A stretch of 64,000 bases of DNA from positions 37,688,517 to 37,752,516 of the forward strand of contig NC_092801.1 of the NCBI RefSeq assembly GCF_918797505.1, read 5' to 3'. Position 1 is the stretch's first letter. Every line of letters starts with the position of its first letter. The position numbers and the translations under genes are program-made. This document shows, piece by piece, positions 1 through 11,800 of the stretch. A model generated the notes under the pieces. That model was given only the letters and a program-made list of their open reading frames with translations, was not told the DNA's origin and made no database searches. Source of the stretch: Bemisia tabaci (lineage: Eukaryota > Arthropoda > Insecta > Hemiptera > Aleyrodidae).

Positions 1-41
1 TGCCATGGATAGAAAATATTGTCTGGAACGGAGAGCAATGA
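1..41 (+). CDS. 3' end of last exon of an upstream clip-domain serine protease paralogue (partial)
   Basis: The window opens inside a codon. Reading from base 3 gives [12 protein letters not shown] and a stop at 39-41. The complete protease gene further right ends [12 protein letters not shown] and a stop at 52414-52416, so the two termini differ by one residue (E for Q). This is the C-terminal helix of an S1 protease domain. The 3' flank is also conserved to about base 395, so a whole tandem gene copy probably lies just left of the window. Only the last 13 codons can be seen, so it is unknown whether the upstream copy is intact or carries the long linker. Confidence 0.85.
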   Translation, partial: PWIENIVWNGEQ

Positions 42-395
42 AACTAGGCATTCAACAAATGATTTCATCCTACTTTTTCTATTTTATTCCATGTTGTAAA
101 TTTTATATTTTTGACTAAAAAAATGTTCATATATTTCTTGCCTAGGAATGTAAATAAATGCTTAGTAAACCAGAGAATGCTTTTAAAGGATTTTTACGGA
201 ATATTTTTTTTTTCTATGAAATATTACAAAAATGCTTTTGCATTCTATTATGAATTCTCTGAAATATAAATTCTTTGTAAGTGATGAAATCTTGAAAAGA
301 TTTTGACTGATTCTTGTCAATTTTGATAAAAATTAATGTAGATAATTTTATTAGTACATTTTAATACAAATTTACAATCTTTAAGGATATATTTT
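42..395 (+). repeat. 3' UTR/flank of the paralogue, duplicated at 52417-52790
   Basis: This stretch aligns almost base for base with the sequence after the stop of the complete protease gene, with small indels and substitutions, and similarity fades near 395. It contains a canonical AATAAA at 153-158, the likely polyadenylation signal of the upstream copy. The matching position in the downstream copy reads AATGAA. Shared non-coding flank shows duplication of a genomic segment rather than retroposition. Confidence 0.8.
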
Positions 396-566
396 CAATT
401 AGAGATTAGAAGATTACATGGAATCTTGAAGGCAGTTAACTTATTCTTAAAATAACCTTCCTTTCAATATCTGAGCATATTATTTACTAATAGATTTTTA
501 TTGAAAATTAGCGTTTCATAGTAAGGTTCGTATTGTTTCACAACGCTTCTGTGCCGTCCAATGGAA

Positions 567-808
567 CGCCGCACAGTGGATCGAGTCGATTAGGGAGGTC
601 GGACATAACATGTTTTACTAAAACTGCAAATTTTGATGTTTAAATCGTCACATTTTAAAAATTGAGGGATCCTCAAGAAGACAATTTCTTGAGGACACCA
701 ATGGACCCACTTTTAGAACCTCACAGTTTTATAGAAACGGAGTTACAAGCGTTTAAAGTTTCCAAATTTTTCCGACCTCTCCTATTGACGCGATCCACTG
801 TGCGCCGT
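567..808. mobile_element. Foldback MITE, family ending in CGCACAGTGGATCGAGTC
   Basis: The left end (CGCCGCACAGTGGATCGAGT) is the reverse complement of the right end (CGATCCACTGTGCGCC), and the arms continue inward with AGGGAGGTCGGA against TCCGACCTCTCC. A related, interrupted copy lies at 32115-32748, and a relic of one end lies at 5990-6060. No coding capacity. Small ORFs across it are chance. Confidence 0.7.
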
Positions 809-1026
809 AGGAGCTTTTATAGATGCTACCGCTTTTCATTTATAGAATCAAGTTTCAGGGAGAGTTGAGAATATCTCTTATTCTTTTTGCAAAGAATTTT
901 ATTTACAGTTTCATAAAGGGTATGAGAAAATTATAAAAAAAAAAAAATTATGACGTTCCTATACATAATATGATAACTATACATTGGTAAGAATCGAATG
1001 AAATACAAGAACAATCACGCGAGTTA

Positions 1027-1290
1027 GCAACGCTGTTTTTCCTCCATTCAAATCCATTAAAAATATCGATTTCAGGGGAGATCTGCCTCAACGAGAATCG
1101 ATTGTTTTACTTACATTTAAATGGAGCAAAAACAGCGTTGCCGACTTTCAAGAATTGCCAACGCTGTTTTTCCTCCATTCAAATCCATTGCAAATATCGA
1201 TTTCAGGTGAGATCTGCCTCAACGAGAATCGATTGTTTTACTTACATTTAAATGGAGCAAAAACAGCGTTGCCAACTTTCAAGAATTTCC
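1027..1290. repeat. Two tandem copies of a ~131-bp foldback unit
   Basis: Two nearly identical units follow each other with a 131-bp period (1028 and 1159). Each begins CAACGCTGTTTTTCCTCC and ends with the inverted form GGAGCAAAAACAGCGTTG, so each unit is itself a hairpin. The 79-residue ORF across the second unit is produced by the repeat and is not a gene. A fragment of the CTGCCGTGCTAAGG MITE family follows at about 1310-1375. Confidence 0.75.
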
Positions 1291-1604
1291 ATTCTAATGA
1301 GAGTATGCTGCGTGCTGAGGAAAATCACCGTATGAGCATTCGAAAGTTGCCAAATTTCCTCTCAGAGAGTGTTTATTTTTGGAAAAAGCCATGAAAATTT
1401 TCTTCTTGAGATTCTCGAACATCCCAGAACAAAGTAGGAAAAAAATCCTTGAAAAATCAGAGGGAAAGTATTTTCAAATATTTCCAAAAATGTGTGATTT
1501 TACTAAGGAAATTTTGGAACAGCTAGAGGCTAGTACGGCAGTCTTCTAAAGTAAGGCGGAATGGATGATAAATCAGTAAAAATATACCGGCAAAAGGCCA
1601 AAAG

Positions 1605-1704
1605 GGACGTATTCCTATCAAACGGAACCTGTTATGCACATATTCTTATGGGTCTAAGGGCTCATGTCTTAATGCACAAAGTTCCGTTTGGCAAAAATAC
1701 GTCC
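1605..1704. mobile_element. Short foldback element with GGACGTATT/AATACGTCC ends
   Basis: A 100-bp hairpin: GGACGTATTCCTATCAAACG at the left pairs imperfectly with the right end, GTTTGGCAAAAATACGTCC. It appears to be a deleted relative of the 366-379 bp elements at 32323-32701 and 33352-33717. Related short copies lie at 4076-4192 and about 41960-42095. Confidence 0.6.
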
Positions 1705-1911
1705 AAATAATTCTCACCGGGCTTCTTTGTGATCCCTCCATCTCATTTTCAGAATCATATCGAGGAAAACGGTTACCTCTGACACAAAGATTAAACGCAA
1801 TATCATTCGAGGATGATGAACTCAGAAAATCTTGAGGTCCATTTATTAGCGACCAAGGTCAAAGAACACCAGGTCGATTTTCTCGGTGGGTCGGGCGGTA
1901 TTCTACCGTGC

Positions 1912-2140
1912 TATGGAAGAACGCCGTGCGAACATTCAAGAGTTGCCAAATTTCCTTCCATAAAACGTTCATTTTTCAGGAAAAATTAATGAATATTTTT
2001 CCTTGAGTTTCTTAGGATCTTTAGGTGAAATTGCGAACAAAATTATCCGGACAGTTGGGAGGAAAATATCCATAAAGTTACCAAGTAGTTCGCGTTTTAT
2101 CAAAGACAATTTGGCAACGTCTGAAGGCTCATACTATAGA
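1912..2140. mobile_element. Decayed copy of the CTGCCGTGCTAAGG foldback MITE
   Basis: The left end reads CTACCGTGCTATGGAAGAAC, followed by the family's inner block GAGTTGCCAAATTTCC. The right half retains ATTTGGCAACGTCTGAAGG and CTCATAC, then diverges before the terminal repeat. The internal sequence folds back on itself as in the complete copies (see 29330-29583). Confidence 0.6.
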
Positions 2141-2251
2141 GATCCTGTATGCATGGCATACTTTAAACGCTCGCATTTAGCTCATCGCCGTGCCACTATA
2201 AGGCCCATCTGTGAGGTCTTCGTTTAAATTTCCGCTTCACATATCAGAGAC

Positions 2252-2404
2252 CAGTGGCGTGGCATGCTTTGAAATATATGAATCGATATTCCGTTTAAAC
2301 CTATGGAAAAGGATCGATAAACAAGCACCCTCTTTATCGATCCTTTTCCGTAGGTTTAGATGGGGAAATGTCAAGAATTGACCATTCACGCCTCACCACC
2401 GTTG
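2252..2404. mobile_element. hAT-like MITE, CAGTGGCGTGGC family, decayed right end
   Basis: Starts CAGTGGCGTGGCATGC and ends with the degraded inverse (CACGCCTCACCACCGTTG). An inner inverted pair surrounds AAAGGATCGATAAACA and its complement. Related copies occur at 9918-10078 and 42621-42784. CAGTG-type ends suggest the hAT superfamily. The TSD is not clear in this copy. Confidence 0.55.
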
Positions 2405-3009
2405 GGAACCTGGATTGAATGTGAGTCTTTGTCCCATAAGTCAGACGAGACCTTCAGGTTTCCAGACGGATTGTGGTCCATTGGCGTTTCGGTGGTGCCG
2501 GATGAGAGCTTCATCAGGGCGTAAGGACCTCCGATGAGTTTCTGGAAAAGCGAAATGCTTGTGGCGCCGCGGCGCTCTAGTTCTCAAGACTTTTATCCCT
2601 CGGACAGAAAATGTCGATGGGTGAATTCGAAAAATGAGCATTTTTCCATGGCGACGTTGAAAGTCTCCACTCTTTCTGTTTCTCTTTTCTGAGACTGCAC
2701 AACCATCGGAGCAAAGAGGAACTGGACCTGCTTAAAAATTCTAGAGAAATTAGAGGACTGAAAAAAAAAACCCCGGGAGCCCTTTAAAACCGCCTCGTGT
2801 GACACACATACCCACATCCTCACCCTCCCTCACACACAAAAGGGGGGAAAAGGCCCAGAATTTGAATCAGATTTTAAATGTTTACATACTATCTAATTTA
2901 AATGTTTACGAAACAGAAAACTTCTCAACGGCAATTCCTTAAAACTGTTGTGATTTTTCTTCTTTGTGCGAAAAAAATTCTGCTTAAATATCAAGGAATG
3001 ATGTCAATT
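2405..3009. other. Intergenic, no gene recognised
   Basis: No supported ORF. Small overlapping minus-strand ORFs at 2441-2823 have no recognisable domain. From about 2905 to 3240 the sequence matches 51480-51680 (protease intron 6), so this is an older dispersed repeat into which the element at 3010-3149 inserted. Confidence 0.5.
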
Positions 3010-3149
3010 GGACTACATTTTGCAATTTGGAACTATAAATCTACCTTGGTTTGAAAACAACGTATGTATATGCCAGTAGTTTTCCTATGCACATAAGTGT
3101 TTTTCCAGAAGAGCCAGAATTTATAGTTTCAAATTGCAAAATGCAGTCC
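3010..3149. mobile_element. 140-bp MITE with GGACTACATTTTGC ends, TSD AATT
   Basis: The left terminus GGACTACATTTTGCAATTTG is inverted at the right (CAAATTGCAAAATGCAGTCC). The tetranucleotide AATT flanks both sides (3006-3009 and 3150-3153). The host repeat (compare 51480-51680) lacks the insertion, which supports these boundaries. A second member is at 49754-49890 with TSD ATTT. Confidence 0.75.
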
Positions 3150-4075
3150 AATTTGTTTTCCTTTCAAAAAATACCATAGAGGCGCAGATTTTCAGACACC
3201 GCAAACGAGATATGTGATTGGCGACTTACGCAGTCAATATGTAATTTATGTGAATAAGTCGCTAAGATGTCGTTGTTCTGATAATTGCACATATTTCTGT
3301 ATAGAGGATACAGTGAATAAAATGCTAAAAAATATATTATTGAAAAGAGAAACGAACAAACTGTTCTCCCTTTTCTTTTTCAAACTCCTGTCGAACATAC
3401 GCATCCCTCTAGCTTCTCCTAAAAATGCCTTAAAATGCCATGCTCAACGGAGAAAGAAAACTTCCGCTACTGGGACCTAACTGAAGTCCTCAAAAATCAA
3501 AGTTCCGGGTAGTCCGCGGGACCAATTTTTTCGGTGATAGGGGCCGAATTTCGATTCAGATGATCTAAGTCCTCATTAAAAAATGGATCTCAAAAAAATC
3601 AGTTTCAGCCGAGGTTCGATTTCTATGACCAAAAGCTATGGTTACCCGGAACCAAAAAAAAGTCGGTGTCTCATAAGTACCGATATTTTGTCTCCCTGTA
3701 GTCGAAAGCCTCCTCTCTCAGTTCCAACAAATCAAAAAAGCATAAAGCCTGGCTCCAAATTTCCAGTGGAGAGTACTTGGATTCGGTGTACCTGTAAAAG
3801 AAGGAACATGCTCTCGTTACCCACAAAAGGACGCAACCGCATTCCAGGGCTGCCAAATTTCCTCCTCGCTAAATACATTTTTACAAAGAGAATCTTGAGC
3901 ATTTCTAACTAAAAATTCATCTAATTTGTCCCCTCATCTCCAGCAAAAATCGAACAAATTTCGATCAAAAATTGTACAGTTACATTCTTGAAAAAAATAT
4001 TGAATAGTTGGAGTAAATTTTGCAACCATTGAATGGAGTTACGTCCCTTTACCCGGGCAACGACGATGTCTACAT
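3150..4075. other. Intergenic, dispersed-repeat sequence, no gene recognised
   Basis: Contains the right part of the host repeat noted above. At about 3836-4075 lies a repeat also seen at 30785-31020, 23925-24040 and 39050-39180; shared motifs include TTTGCAACC followed by an ATGAAGTTACGTCCCTT-like block. ORFs here (3214-3480, 3583-3912) show no domain, signal peptide or conserved pattern. Confidence 0.5.
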
Positions 4076-4192
4076 GGACGTATTTCTGCCAAACTGAACT
4101 ATGTGCATTAAGACATGAGCCCTGAAACCCATACGAATATACGCGCAACAGGCTCACGTCATAATGCACATAGTTCCGTTTGATAGAGATGT
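4076..4192. mobile_element. Short GGACGTATTT foldback relic
   Basis: Begins GGACGTATTTCTGCCAAACT and carries the inverted TAATGCACATAGTTCCGTTT near the right end. The closest relative is at about 41960-42095, which also has GAGCCC and CCCATACGAATAT in the loop. The right terminus is degraded. Confidence 0.55.
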
Positions 4193-4635
4193 CGCAAGCA
4201 AATAGTAAAATCTGGCATTTTGTCAAATGTTTAGGCAAATAGTCAAATATTCTAACTTAGATTGAAATTCTGATTCTTTTCCTAATTCCAGACAAAGTAG
4301 TTCATTGCTCCTTAAAGAGAAAATTCTCAGTAAAAATTTCCCACACAATAGTATTTTAAACAATTTTTAGCTCCTGAAGAGACACTGATCTTGAAATATT
4401 CAGCATGTCGTAAAGTACAGAATTTTTGGAATCTCAATATTAAAAAATATGAGAAGCAATTAAGTAAAGAGGAAGAGACAAAAAGAGTTTGTAGGTTTGA
4501 TGAGATATTTTTCCAAAGATAGAGATAAATCTTGGGCTTTTCGCCATAAATTCACAAAATTTTGTAGACCGTCAAAATTTGACTATCTGCCCATGCATTT
4601 GACAAAATGTCTGATTTTACTATTTTCCTGCGACA
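4190..4635. mobile_element. Foldback element with CGCAAGCAAATAGTAAAATC ends
   Basis: Left end at 4192 (CGCAAGCAAATAGTAAAATC, then TGGCATTTTGTCAAATG) is inverted at 4587-4632 (CATTTGACAAAATG followed by GATTTTACTATTTTCCTGCG). The distance of about 445 bp and the lack of coding potential fit a MITE. No clear TSD found. Confidence 0.5.
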
Positions 4636-5093
4636 GAAAAAGTCCAAAGGAGGTCTTGAAAGGCTTTATGGGGTTTCATAACAAGGGCCCGATAAGGCCT
4701 ACACTTTAGGCTCACTGGGGCAAAGACACTTGGAACGTAGGTTTGCTCTTTCTGACCCCTATTGCCGAAACGCAGCTTTTTTCCCCGCCACTGGGGCCGT
4801 AGCGCGAGATTTGAATTTTAAGAACATTGATGTCTCGGCCGAAAACAATTATGACCGTCTGTTGTTGATAAAAACGAGTAAATTCAGTGCAAGCAAATGC
4901 TTTGAGAATGAACGTCCATTTTCTTTAAGTGAAGTGGATCTTTGTTCATTTTTGTCGTTGGCGACGATCATATTTGTTTTCGGCCGAGACCGCGAAGTTG
5001 TTGAAATTTAAATCTCACGCCATGCGCGGCTCAGATAGGTGAACAAGAACCTGCGTTTTGGCCAAAGGGGTCTGCAAGAGTCTTTTACATTTG
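4636..5093. other. Intergenic, no gene recognised
   Basis: Has a 93-codon ORF at 4730-5011 without a recognisable domain. Nothing further can be supported. Confidence 0.4.
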
Positions 5094-5400
5094 CACTAGA
5101 GCCCCTTTATACTGAGAGTCAAGACAATGTGAATCCATTTCTGATTGGTTCCAGTATTTTTGGCCTCCACAGTGTCACAAACGGGAATAAAGATTAAATT
5201 TTCACCGATTGCAAAGATTATAATCTGGAATGGACCGAGGAATCACGGGTTCGACAAGGAACAAACGAAATGAGAGAACGAATTTGAGAACGAGCCGATC
5301 AAAGATTACGAAAAACTGCCGATTTGTGTAATCTTTATTCCCGTTTGTGACTACATGAGGGGGTGTTGTCTTGACTCTCAGTATGAAGGGACTCTACCTT
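5094..5400. mobile_element. ~300-bp foldback MITE, CACTAGAGCCCCTTTATACT family
   Basis: Left arm CACTAGAGCCCCTTTATACT plus GAGAGTCAAGACAA is inverted in the right arm (TTGTCTTGACTCTCAGTATG, then AAGGGACTCTA). Inner arms GTCACAAACGGGAATAAAG and CTTTATTCCCGTTTGTGAC also pair. A second copy at about 44512-45090 is split by another MITE. Confidence 0.7.
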
Positions 5401-5435
5401 GCACTGGGGCCCCCAACGGCCCTTAGAGCCAAAAT

Positions 5436-5938
5436 GGAGATGTTGCATGTGTGAGGAATTTGCGATTTGACTGTTGATTCCTATGTAAAATTTTGCGAGA
5501 AACACGATGGTGCCACGGGTTTTCTCTGAAATCAACTCCCAAGTTCAAAAAAAGCTCTCAATTTGAGGCCAAAATTGAGGGGATATCCAACGCTATCCTG
5601 AGAGTCCACCTCTACATCAAGACAAACTCTCCGCGCAAAGATAGGGAGCAAATACATTGACAGGGCTGCCACTTTATTTGGGGCGACTCTAAAACTGAAA
5701 TCACAGCAGCCCTGTCAATGTATTTGCTCCCTATCTTTGCGCGGAGAGTTTGTCTTGATGTAGAGGTGGACTCTCAGGATAGCGTAGGATGTCCCCTCCA
5801 TTTTGGCCTCAACTTGAGAGCTTTTTTGAGCTTGGGAGATGATTTCAGAAAAAACCAGTGGCACCATCGTGTTTCTCGCGAACTTTTACATACGAATCAA
5901 CAGTCAAATCGCAAATTCCTCACACATGCAACATCTCC
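5436..5938. repeat. Large inverted repeat, ~234-bp arms with a 36-bp spacer
   Basis: Left arm 5436-5669 and right arm 5706-5938 are near-perfect reverse complements. They meet at GGGAGCAAATACATTGACAG / CTGTCAATGTATTTGCTCCC around a 36-bp spacer. This is the longest nearly perfect hairpin in the window. Weaker pairing seems to continue outward, which suggests a larger, partly eroded foldback transposon. ORFs over the arms are by-products. Confidence 0.8.
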
Positions 5939-6180
5939 GTTTCACGAAGAAACCGATGGGGCCACTTTTGGAGCTTCAAAGTTGTGTATAAACGGAGTTA
6001 TAAGCGTTCAAAGTTTCCAAATTTTGTTCTCCTATTGACTGGATCCATTGTGCGCCGCTGGACGGGGACCGTTTTCTTGCCCTAATGGCCCAAGCCACTC
6101 CACCCCTGGAAAAACGGGTTGAATCGCCCCTCTACGGGGGTGCCAAGTTGGAAGTTGACGACGAAGCTACCAGGGAGTGG
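5939..6180. other. Intergenic upstream of the protease promoter
   Basis: Contains a relic of the 567-808 MITE family (at about 5990-6060: GGAGTTATAAGCGTTCAAAG, then ATTGTGCGCCGC). Otherwise no feature recognised. Confidence 0.4.
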
Positions 6181-6184
6181 GAGG

Positions 6185-6541
6185 ACGTGTCTATAAATAC
6201 AAGTGAACTGTTGGGCGCGCGGTGGCCAATTAGACACCCATATCGTGTATCGCGTGTGAACGCTGAGAGGCCCACTGCGTCGCGCGCGTAGCTAGCGGAA
6301 AACCCGACTCAGTTCGCAGCCGCCGCGGTGGAGCAGGTTCGCCTTGGGAATCGCGCCGCGCGCCGCGCCACCACAATCAGAATCAGTGATCAGTCTCCTC
6401 GGAGTCAACAAGAGAATCGGTACCGCGATCAGTTTCGCCGTCAACAAGTGGATCCTTACGTCGCGCGCTGTTATTTTTGTGAGTTTCCAGTGATTTTGTG
6501 ATGATCGCGAGTGGTTCCAGGATGTGAACGGAATCGCCGAG
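6185..6541 (+). promoter_or_regulatory. GC-rich presumptive promoter and 5' UTR of the clip protease
   Basis: Composition shifts sharply to GC-rich (runs of CGCG and GCCGCC), unlike all surrounding DNA. A TATAAAT lies at 6192-6198. An insect-type initiator TCAGTT lies at 6309-6314 with a GGTTCG element about 26 bases downstream, resembling a DPE but not at the exact canonical spacing. No transcript data are available, so the start site is unknown. The first in-frame ATG of the signal peptide is at 6542. Confidence 0.4.
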
Positions 6542-6662
6542 ATGAGCGTTCTATCGCTGCGGTGGATTTTTGTGCTCTGTGTCGGTGTTAGTGTGGATGT
6601 GCTCGCTCTGGATTTTGAGGGGGGCGCCCCAAGGGACTCGGCGCCCCCTCGCCGACAGACAG
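6542..6662 (+). CDS. Protease exon 1: signal peptide
   Basis: ATG at 6542 starts 40 codons plus one base. The hydrophobic core ([16 protein letters not shown]) is followed by a likely signal-peptidase site after VLA. The donor CAG|GTGCGT is at 6662/6663. The single leftover G joins TC at 35003 to make Val, followed by GKRC of the clip domain. An upstream in-frame GTG at 6524 is not a eukaryotic start. Confidence 0.75.
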
Positions 6663-8853
6663 GTGCGTTTGTTTATGCTTATGTTGACGCTGATGATGGG
6701 GTAAAGGGCGCAGTGATTACGACCGCAAATGGAGAATTTCCACACACAAATTATATTGCTTCAACGGAAAGTGCCTAATGAGCTGGGCTCGCAGTATTTT
6801 TCATAATTTTTTGGTAACGTGGGAAATTGGAGAAAAATACATTCAACAGTGAGAAAATGTGCCGCCTAATGACGTCATCTGGCGGCATTTTCCATTAAAA
6901 CACATGTATTTTAGCAAATTTTGTCATATTTTCTCTAATAATTGTCCAATTTTGAAACCAAGGGTATCCTCGTACTCAGTTTTCTTAGGAGTATCATTTT
7001 ATAGATGAAATTCACAAAATTTAAGACACTTGCAAATTCTCTATTAGTGTGATTGAGCGGACTTGGGCTGTCTGTATAAACAGGTTCGAAGAAAATCGTA
7101 TATTTGCAGTAAGTCGTTGGCACGGAGAAACAACTTCAGTTATTAGACTAATAACGTAAATAAGTAAATTTTTTTGCATGAGGAAACTAGGAATTTTTTT
7201 TAAGAGGTCAGAAGAGTGCTATATTGAGGGGGCCGAAGAGGCACTTGATTAAGGGGGCCCAAGAGGCACTTGACTGAGGGTACCCAAGAGGCACAGAAAG
7301 ACGCCCCAGCCCAGTACAAAAGAAGGGTTCGTAGGGCTTTTTCTATCTATAAAGAGGGATCTGCATGGCCATCCCGGTATTTTGAAAACTTTTTGTAGGA
7401 GCAGCCCCTCCAACTATTTCCGCTCTTGGTTTACGGTTTACAGAACTGAGTCATCAGTCACAGGAGCTATAGCCTCTCTGATTGACGGGGCTGCTTCCAT
7501 TTTTCGGCCGGTGATGCTGTAAGTTTATTGCAACGGAGTGACAAATTTTTGTTCAGGCAGAGACTGTTTCACATCAACCAGATTTTTTAAACTAAGATTT
7601 AAGTTCAGCATAAGATTTAAGCATTGTATCATCGGTGCTGTTAACCGAAGAGATTGGTTCGCGCAACAAAGCGGTTAATACGCTGAAAAAATTAATGCTG
7701 GACTTAGTAGTTCGCGTAACCCAAGTTTTTCCTTCTTACAGATAAAACGAGGCAATACGAACAAACTGTAGGGTACTAAACTATAATGTTGGACTGAACT
7801 TTACTTTTTGAAAAAAGTCACTTTTATGGTAAATTAGGAATGGAGAATTTGCACGCACATTTTTTATTGCTTCATCTGAAAGTACTTAAAAAGCTGATTC
7901 CACAGTATTTTTTATAATTTTCTTCTGACATGTAAGATGCTTTAAAAATAGATTTAAAAGTGAGAAAATGCACCGCCTAGTGACGTCATCTGGCGGCATT
8001 TCCCATTTAAACACATGTATTTTAGCAGAATCGGTTATTTTGTCATATCTCCTCTAATAATTGCTCAATTTATGAATGAAGGGCATCCTCGTGTTTAGTT
8101 CACTCAGTATATTCCACTTAAACACGAAATTCATCAAATTTCAGACCCTTGCAAATTCTCCATTGTAGCGTGTGTTAGGTAGGGACGCATGCGGAATTTG
8201 GAAAAAAGAGGTTTTAAAACAAAAATTTTAAACGAAAAAAGTGCATAAGTCACTAGGTAACTTAAGATTTCGTTAAACTTCAAATTCACTGAGGTGTGTT
8301 TAACCCTCTTGTCGCTTTTTCCCCCTGTTGGATGCAATTGGGATGAAGCGTGGAGTATAGCTGTCACTCGAAGGTCGCGGATACTACAAACCGCGGATAA
8401 GCAAGGGTGATGATTTTGGCAAGTTGGCAGCACTGGATTTCGTTGCACTTTAGGTATACGTTAAACAATAAATATTTATCAAGACAGGGGCCGGCCCCTC
8501 GCGTATAGTCTATCATTATAATGAATCTCAATCGATGAGATTCAGCAAGTGGTGCCAACAGTAAGCGTCACCACAGAACGATCCCATTGTAACTCATCAA
8601 TGACCATTGTGGATGCTCAACACAATACTAAGTAATGAGCTAAAACTGGAAAAAAACTCCTTTGGATCTAGAGTCTAGACTCTTAAAAACATCGACAAGA
8701 AAAAATACTCTTGATTCAATCGGATTTTTGCTTGGATCAGGAACCAAGCCTCTTAATTTGAGCGGATTTCCTTTTGATTCAAGCAAAAATCTGATCGAAC
8801 AAGAGTATTTTTTCTTGTCAATGTTTTCAAGAGCCTGGACTCTAGATCCAATC

Positions 8854-8898
<45 letters not shown>

Positions 8899-11800
8899 CA
8901 GTGAAAAATGAAGTCATAGGACTTAATTCATCACTCCTTGTAATTTCCTTTATAATATTCAAAACTCGGAACTTTATGCAGACTCAGAAAATTTTACAAC
9001 ACAAAGGAGTTTGGCTGATCTTTGCTAAAGTTGGCAAACTTCGCCATCTCTGTCCGTCAGTTGAAGAGCTAGGAATTACAGCTACGTCAGAAACATCAGC
9101 AACCTGAGATTCAAAACCTATCGGTTACAATCGAAATCTCATTCATGGTCGAGTAGATTAAGAATTCGTCGCTTTTCTGACGTAAAAGCTTATCTCAATT
9201 TCCCCGTGAGCCCCGTTCTTCATTTAAATCCGGATCCATCAATTTGGCAACACCGGATTTCCTCCATTTAAACCTATGCTAATTAATCGATCCATGTTGG
9301 AGCACCTGGCCCCAACAAGAATCGATAATTTCCAAAGGTTGGAAAGGTTCAAAACCATTGCTACCTTATTGTCCTCAGTGTCATCGTTTTTAAATTTAAA
9401 TGTGATTTGACAGATTGACATCTCGAAGTCCTAATCCATCTAATACAGAATGAAATTACTCTTAATGAATGTCATTATACCTAGAATAGCATGGACAAGA
9501 TAGTGTCAAGATAATAATCTACCTGTCGGAGCCACTGAAAACTTGATTTTCAAAAGATATCAAGAATAAGCGGCAGCTATTTTGAAGCGCCTTAGGGCGC
9601 TTTCGTACAACATGCAACTTGCAGGTTGTTCGGAAATTACATGTACATATTTGTGCGTGGATATTTACATCGCGTCTGGCAGTGGATTTTATGAAATGAA
9701 TGACTCTGGATACGCCTCTACACAGAAAAGTGGTCTTACAGGGGCGCCAGCGTTTCCCTAATTTTCTGTTGCTTCTTTTGAAGGGGCCTGAAATCGTTTC
9801 TACCCTCAATGCTTTCAAACATTGGACACAAATCACCAAAATCAGATTTCAAAACTACATATCACCTACTTCTTTCTCACGCGTTCTGAGCTGGAGACAA
9901 ATCAACTTCCTATTCAAAGGCGCGGCGTGCTTTGCAATGTATCGAGTTATCTGGCATTTAAACCTATTGAAAAGGATCGATATACGGGGGGTTCTTAACG
10001 AACAGCTTAATAATCGATTGTTTACCAAAGCTTCAAATGAGGAAATATCGATAATAGATCATTCACGCCTCGCCACTGTTCCTATAGACGCTATTAGTGC
10101 CACGTCACAGTCGGTATCGATTGTATCGAACTGGATCCAAACAATCAAACATAACCTCATCTTGACACCTCCCTCCCATAATTTCACTGTCAAAAGCCAA
10201 GAAACTGGAGTGGCACCGGAAAGGCCTAAATCATGGTGGCCCTCGTGAGTATTTTCACCTTTCTGAAACTGCTTTATCCCGTCAACTTAACAATACGGGA
10301 ACGTTCCGTGATTAAAAATGCTGTCTCTAACACAACTTTTTTCTCAAACTGGGCGAATTATCTCTGAAATTCTTTAGTTTCATGTTGAATAGTAAGGTTA
10401 TGTTTGATTGTTTGGATCCAGTTCGATACAATCGATACCGACTGTGACGTGGCACTAATAGCGTCTATTCCTTGATATTTTGTGAGTATACACTTTAGAA
10501 TCCGATGGATTTTCACAGGAAGTGGTTAAACATTGTGCTGCTTTGTCTCTGGTTTAAAAAAAAATCAACTGAAGAGAGACAAACAATCGCGTGAAATCCA
10601 GGTAGGCTGGTTCTGATTGAAGTTGCCCAATTATGGCTATTCATTGTTTGAAAAAAGAAGTAACAGAAAAAAGTTTAAAAAAGTAAAAAACTGATAAAAG
10701 TAAATGAAAATTGCCGCACATTTATAAAAGGGCTTTAGCAACTAAATTACTTTCAGGGAGAATGTGATTTTCAAAGTTCTAAATCTCTTCCTCGCTGTCA
10801 GAAAACTGGAAACACCTCGGTAAAAATTTTGTAAAAACTTAGGCCGGTTATACTATGAACAAATCAAAACGGAGCCGAGGTAAGCAGAAAGACACCGAGC
10901 AATATTGTAAAAATCATTAATTTATGAAAAATGGTAATCTTAACTGGATATAGCATTTAGCAAAAAGTAACCAGCGCAATTATAGTGTTGTAAAAATGTT
11001 GCTTATTCGCAGTCATCTAAAAAAATCTCCCAGAGTAGCAAATAGTTTTGGATTTTTACCGAAAAATTGTCAATTTTAAAGGAAAATAATTGCTTAGATC
11101 TTAATACTGTACATATTATAAGTATTTTTAAAAGAAAAACAGAACTTGCACGATTTTGAAAACACGTTAATCACGCTGGTTCCTTTTTGATAAATGCGAT
11201 CCAACTGATAATGTAGTCTCTCCTGCCAAAAGTTGGAAGTTGAGGAAAAACATTTAATTTGGGACGGTGGGGTTAAAAGTCATACCTCCATCGAATTTTA
11301 TAGAAAAAAAACCTCAAAAATCTCCTTTCGAGTCGTCAACTTGATGCTCGGTACCGCTGAGGCTGAACTCACTCCAAATATGAACCGATTTGAAACACCG
11401 GCTGGATCGGGCAAAGATAGATTTGCACATGTCATCCTCATATCTAAAATTGGACTGTGAGTGGGTACTTAGATATGCAAAACTGAGCTGGAGGTCGAGT
11501 TTTGTTTGATCAACTTTGCAAATAACCCGCGACTGTATCAACCACTTTACAATCAGAATTCGCAAAGCAGCAATCAGCGCATCCGAATTATGCTTAATGC
11601 GTCGAGAAAATTCGGAAGACGTATTTTGAAGTGCTAGGTTCTGGAACCGACGCAATAAATTCTGAATTTTAGATTGTTATTTACTAAATTTCAGCCTCGT
11701 GGCGCACATCGAAAAAAAGAGGTTTTGAATACGCAACAATTTTTTGATATTTGGATCCTCAGTTGAATCAGGACGTGCGAAAACAACGAATGTCCATTTT

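Noticed and set aside
9700..10248. 182-codon ORF in intron 1
   Set aside because: It runs through parts of two independent MITEs (9918-10078 and 10084-10468) and shows no domain.
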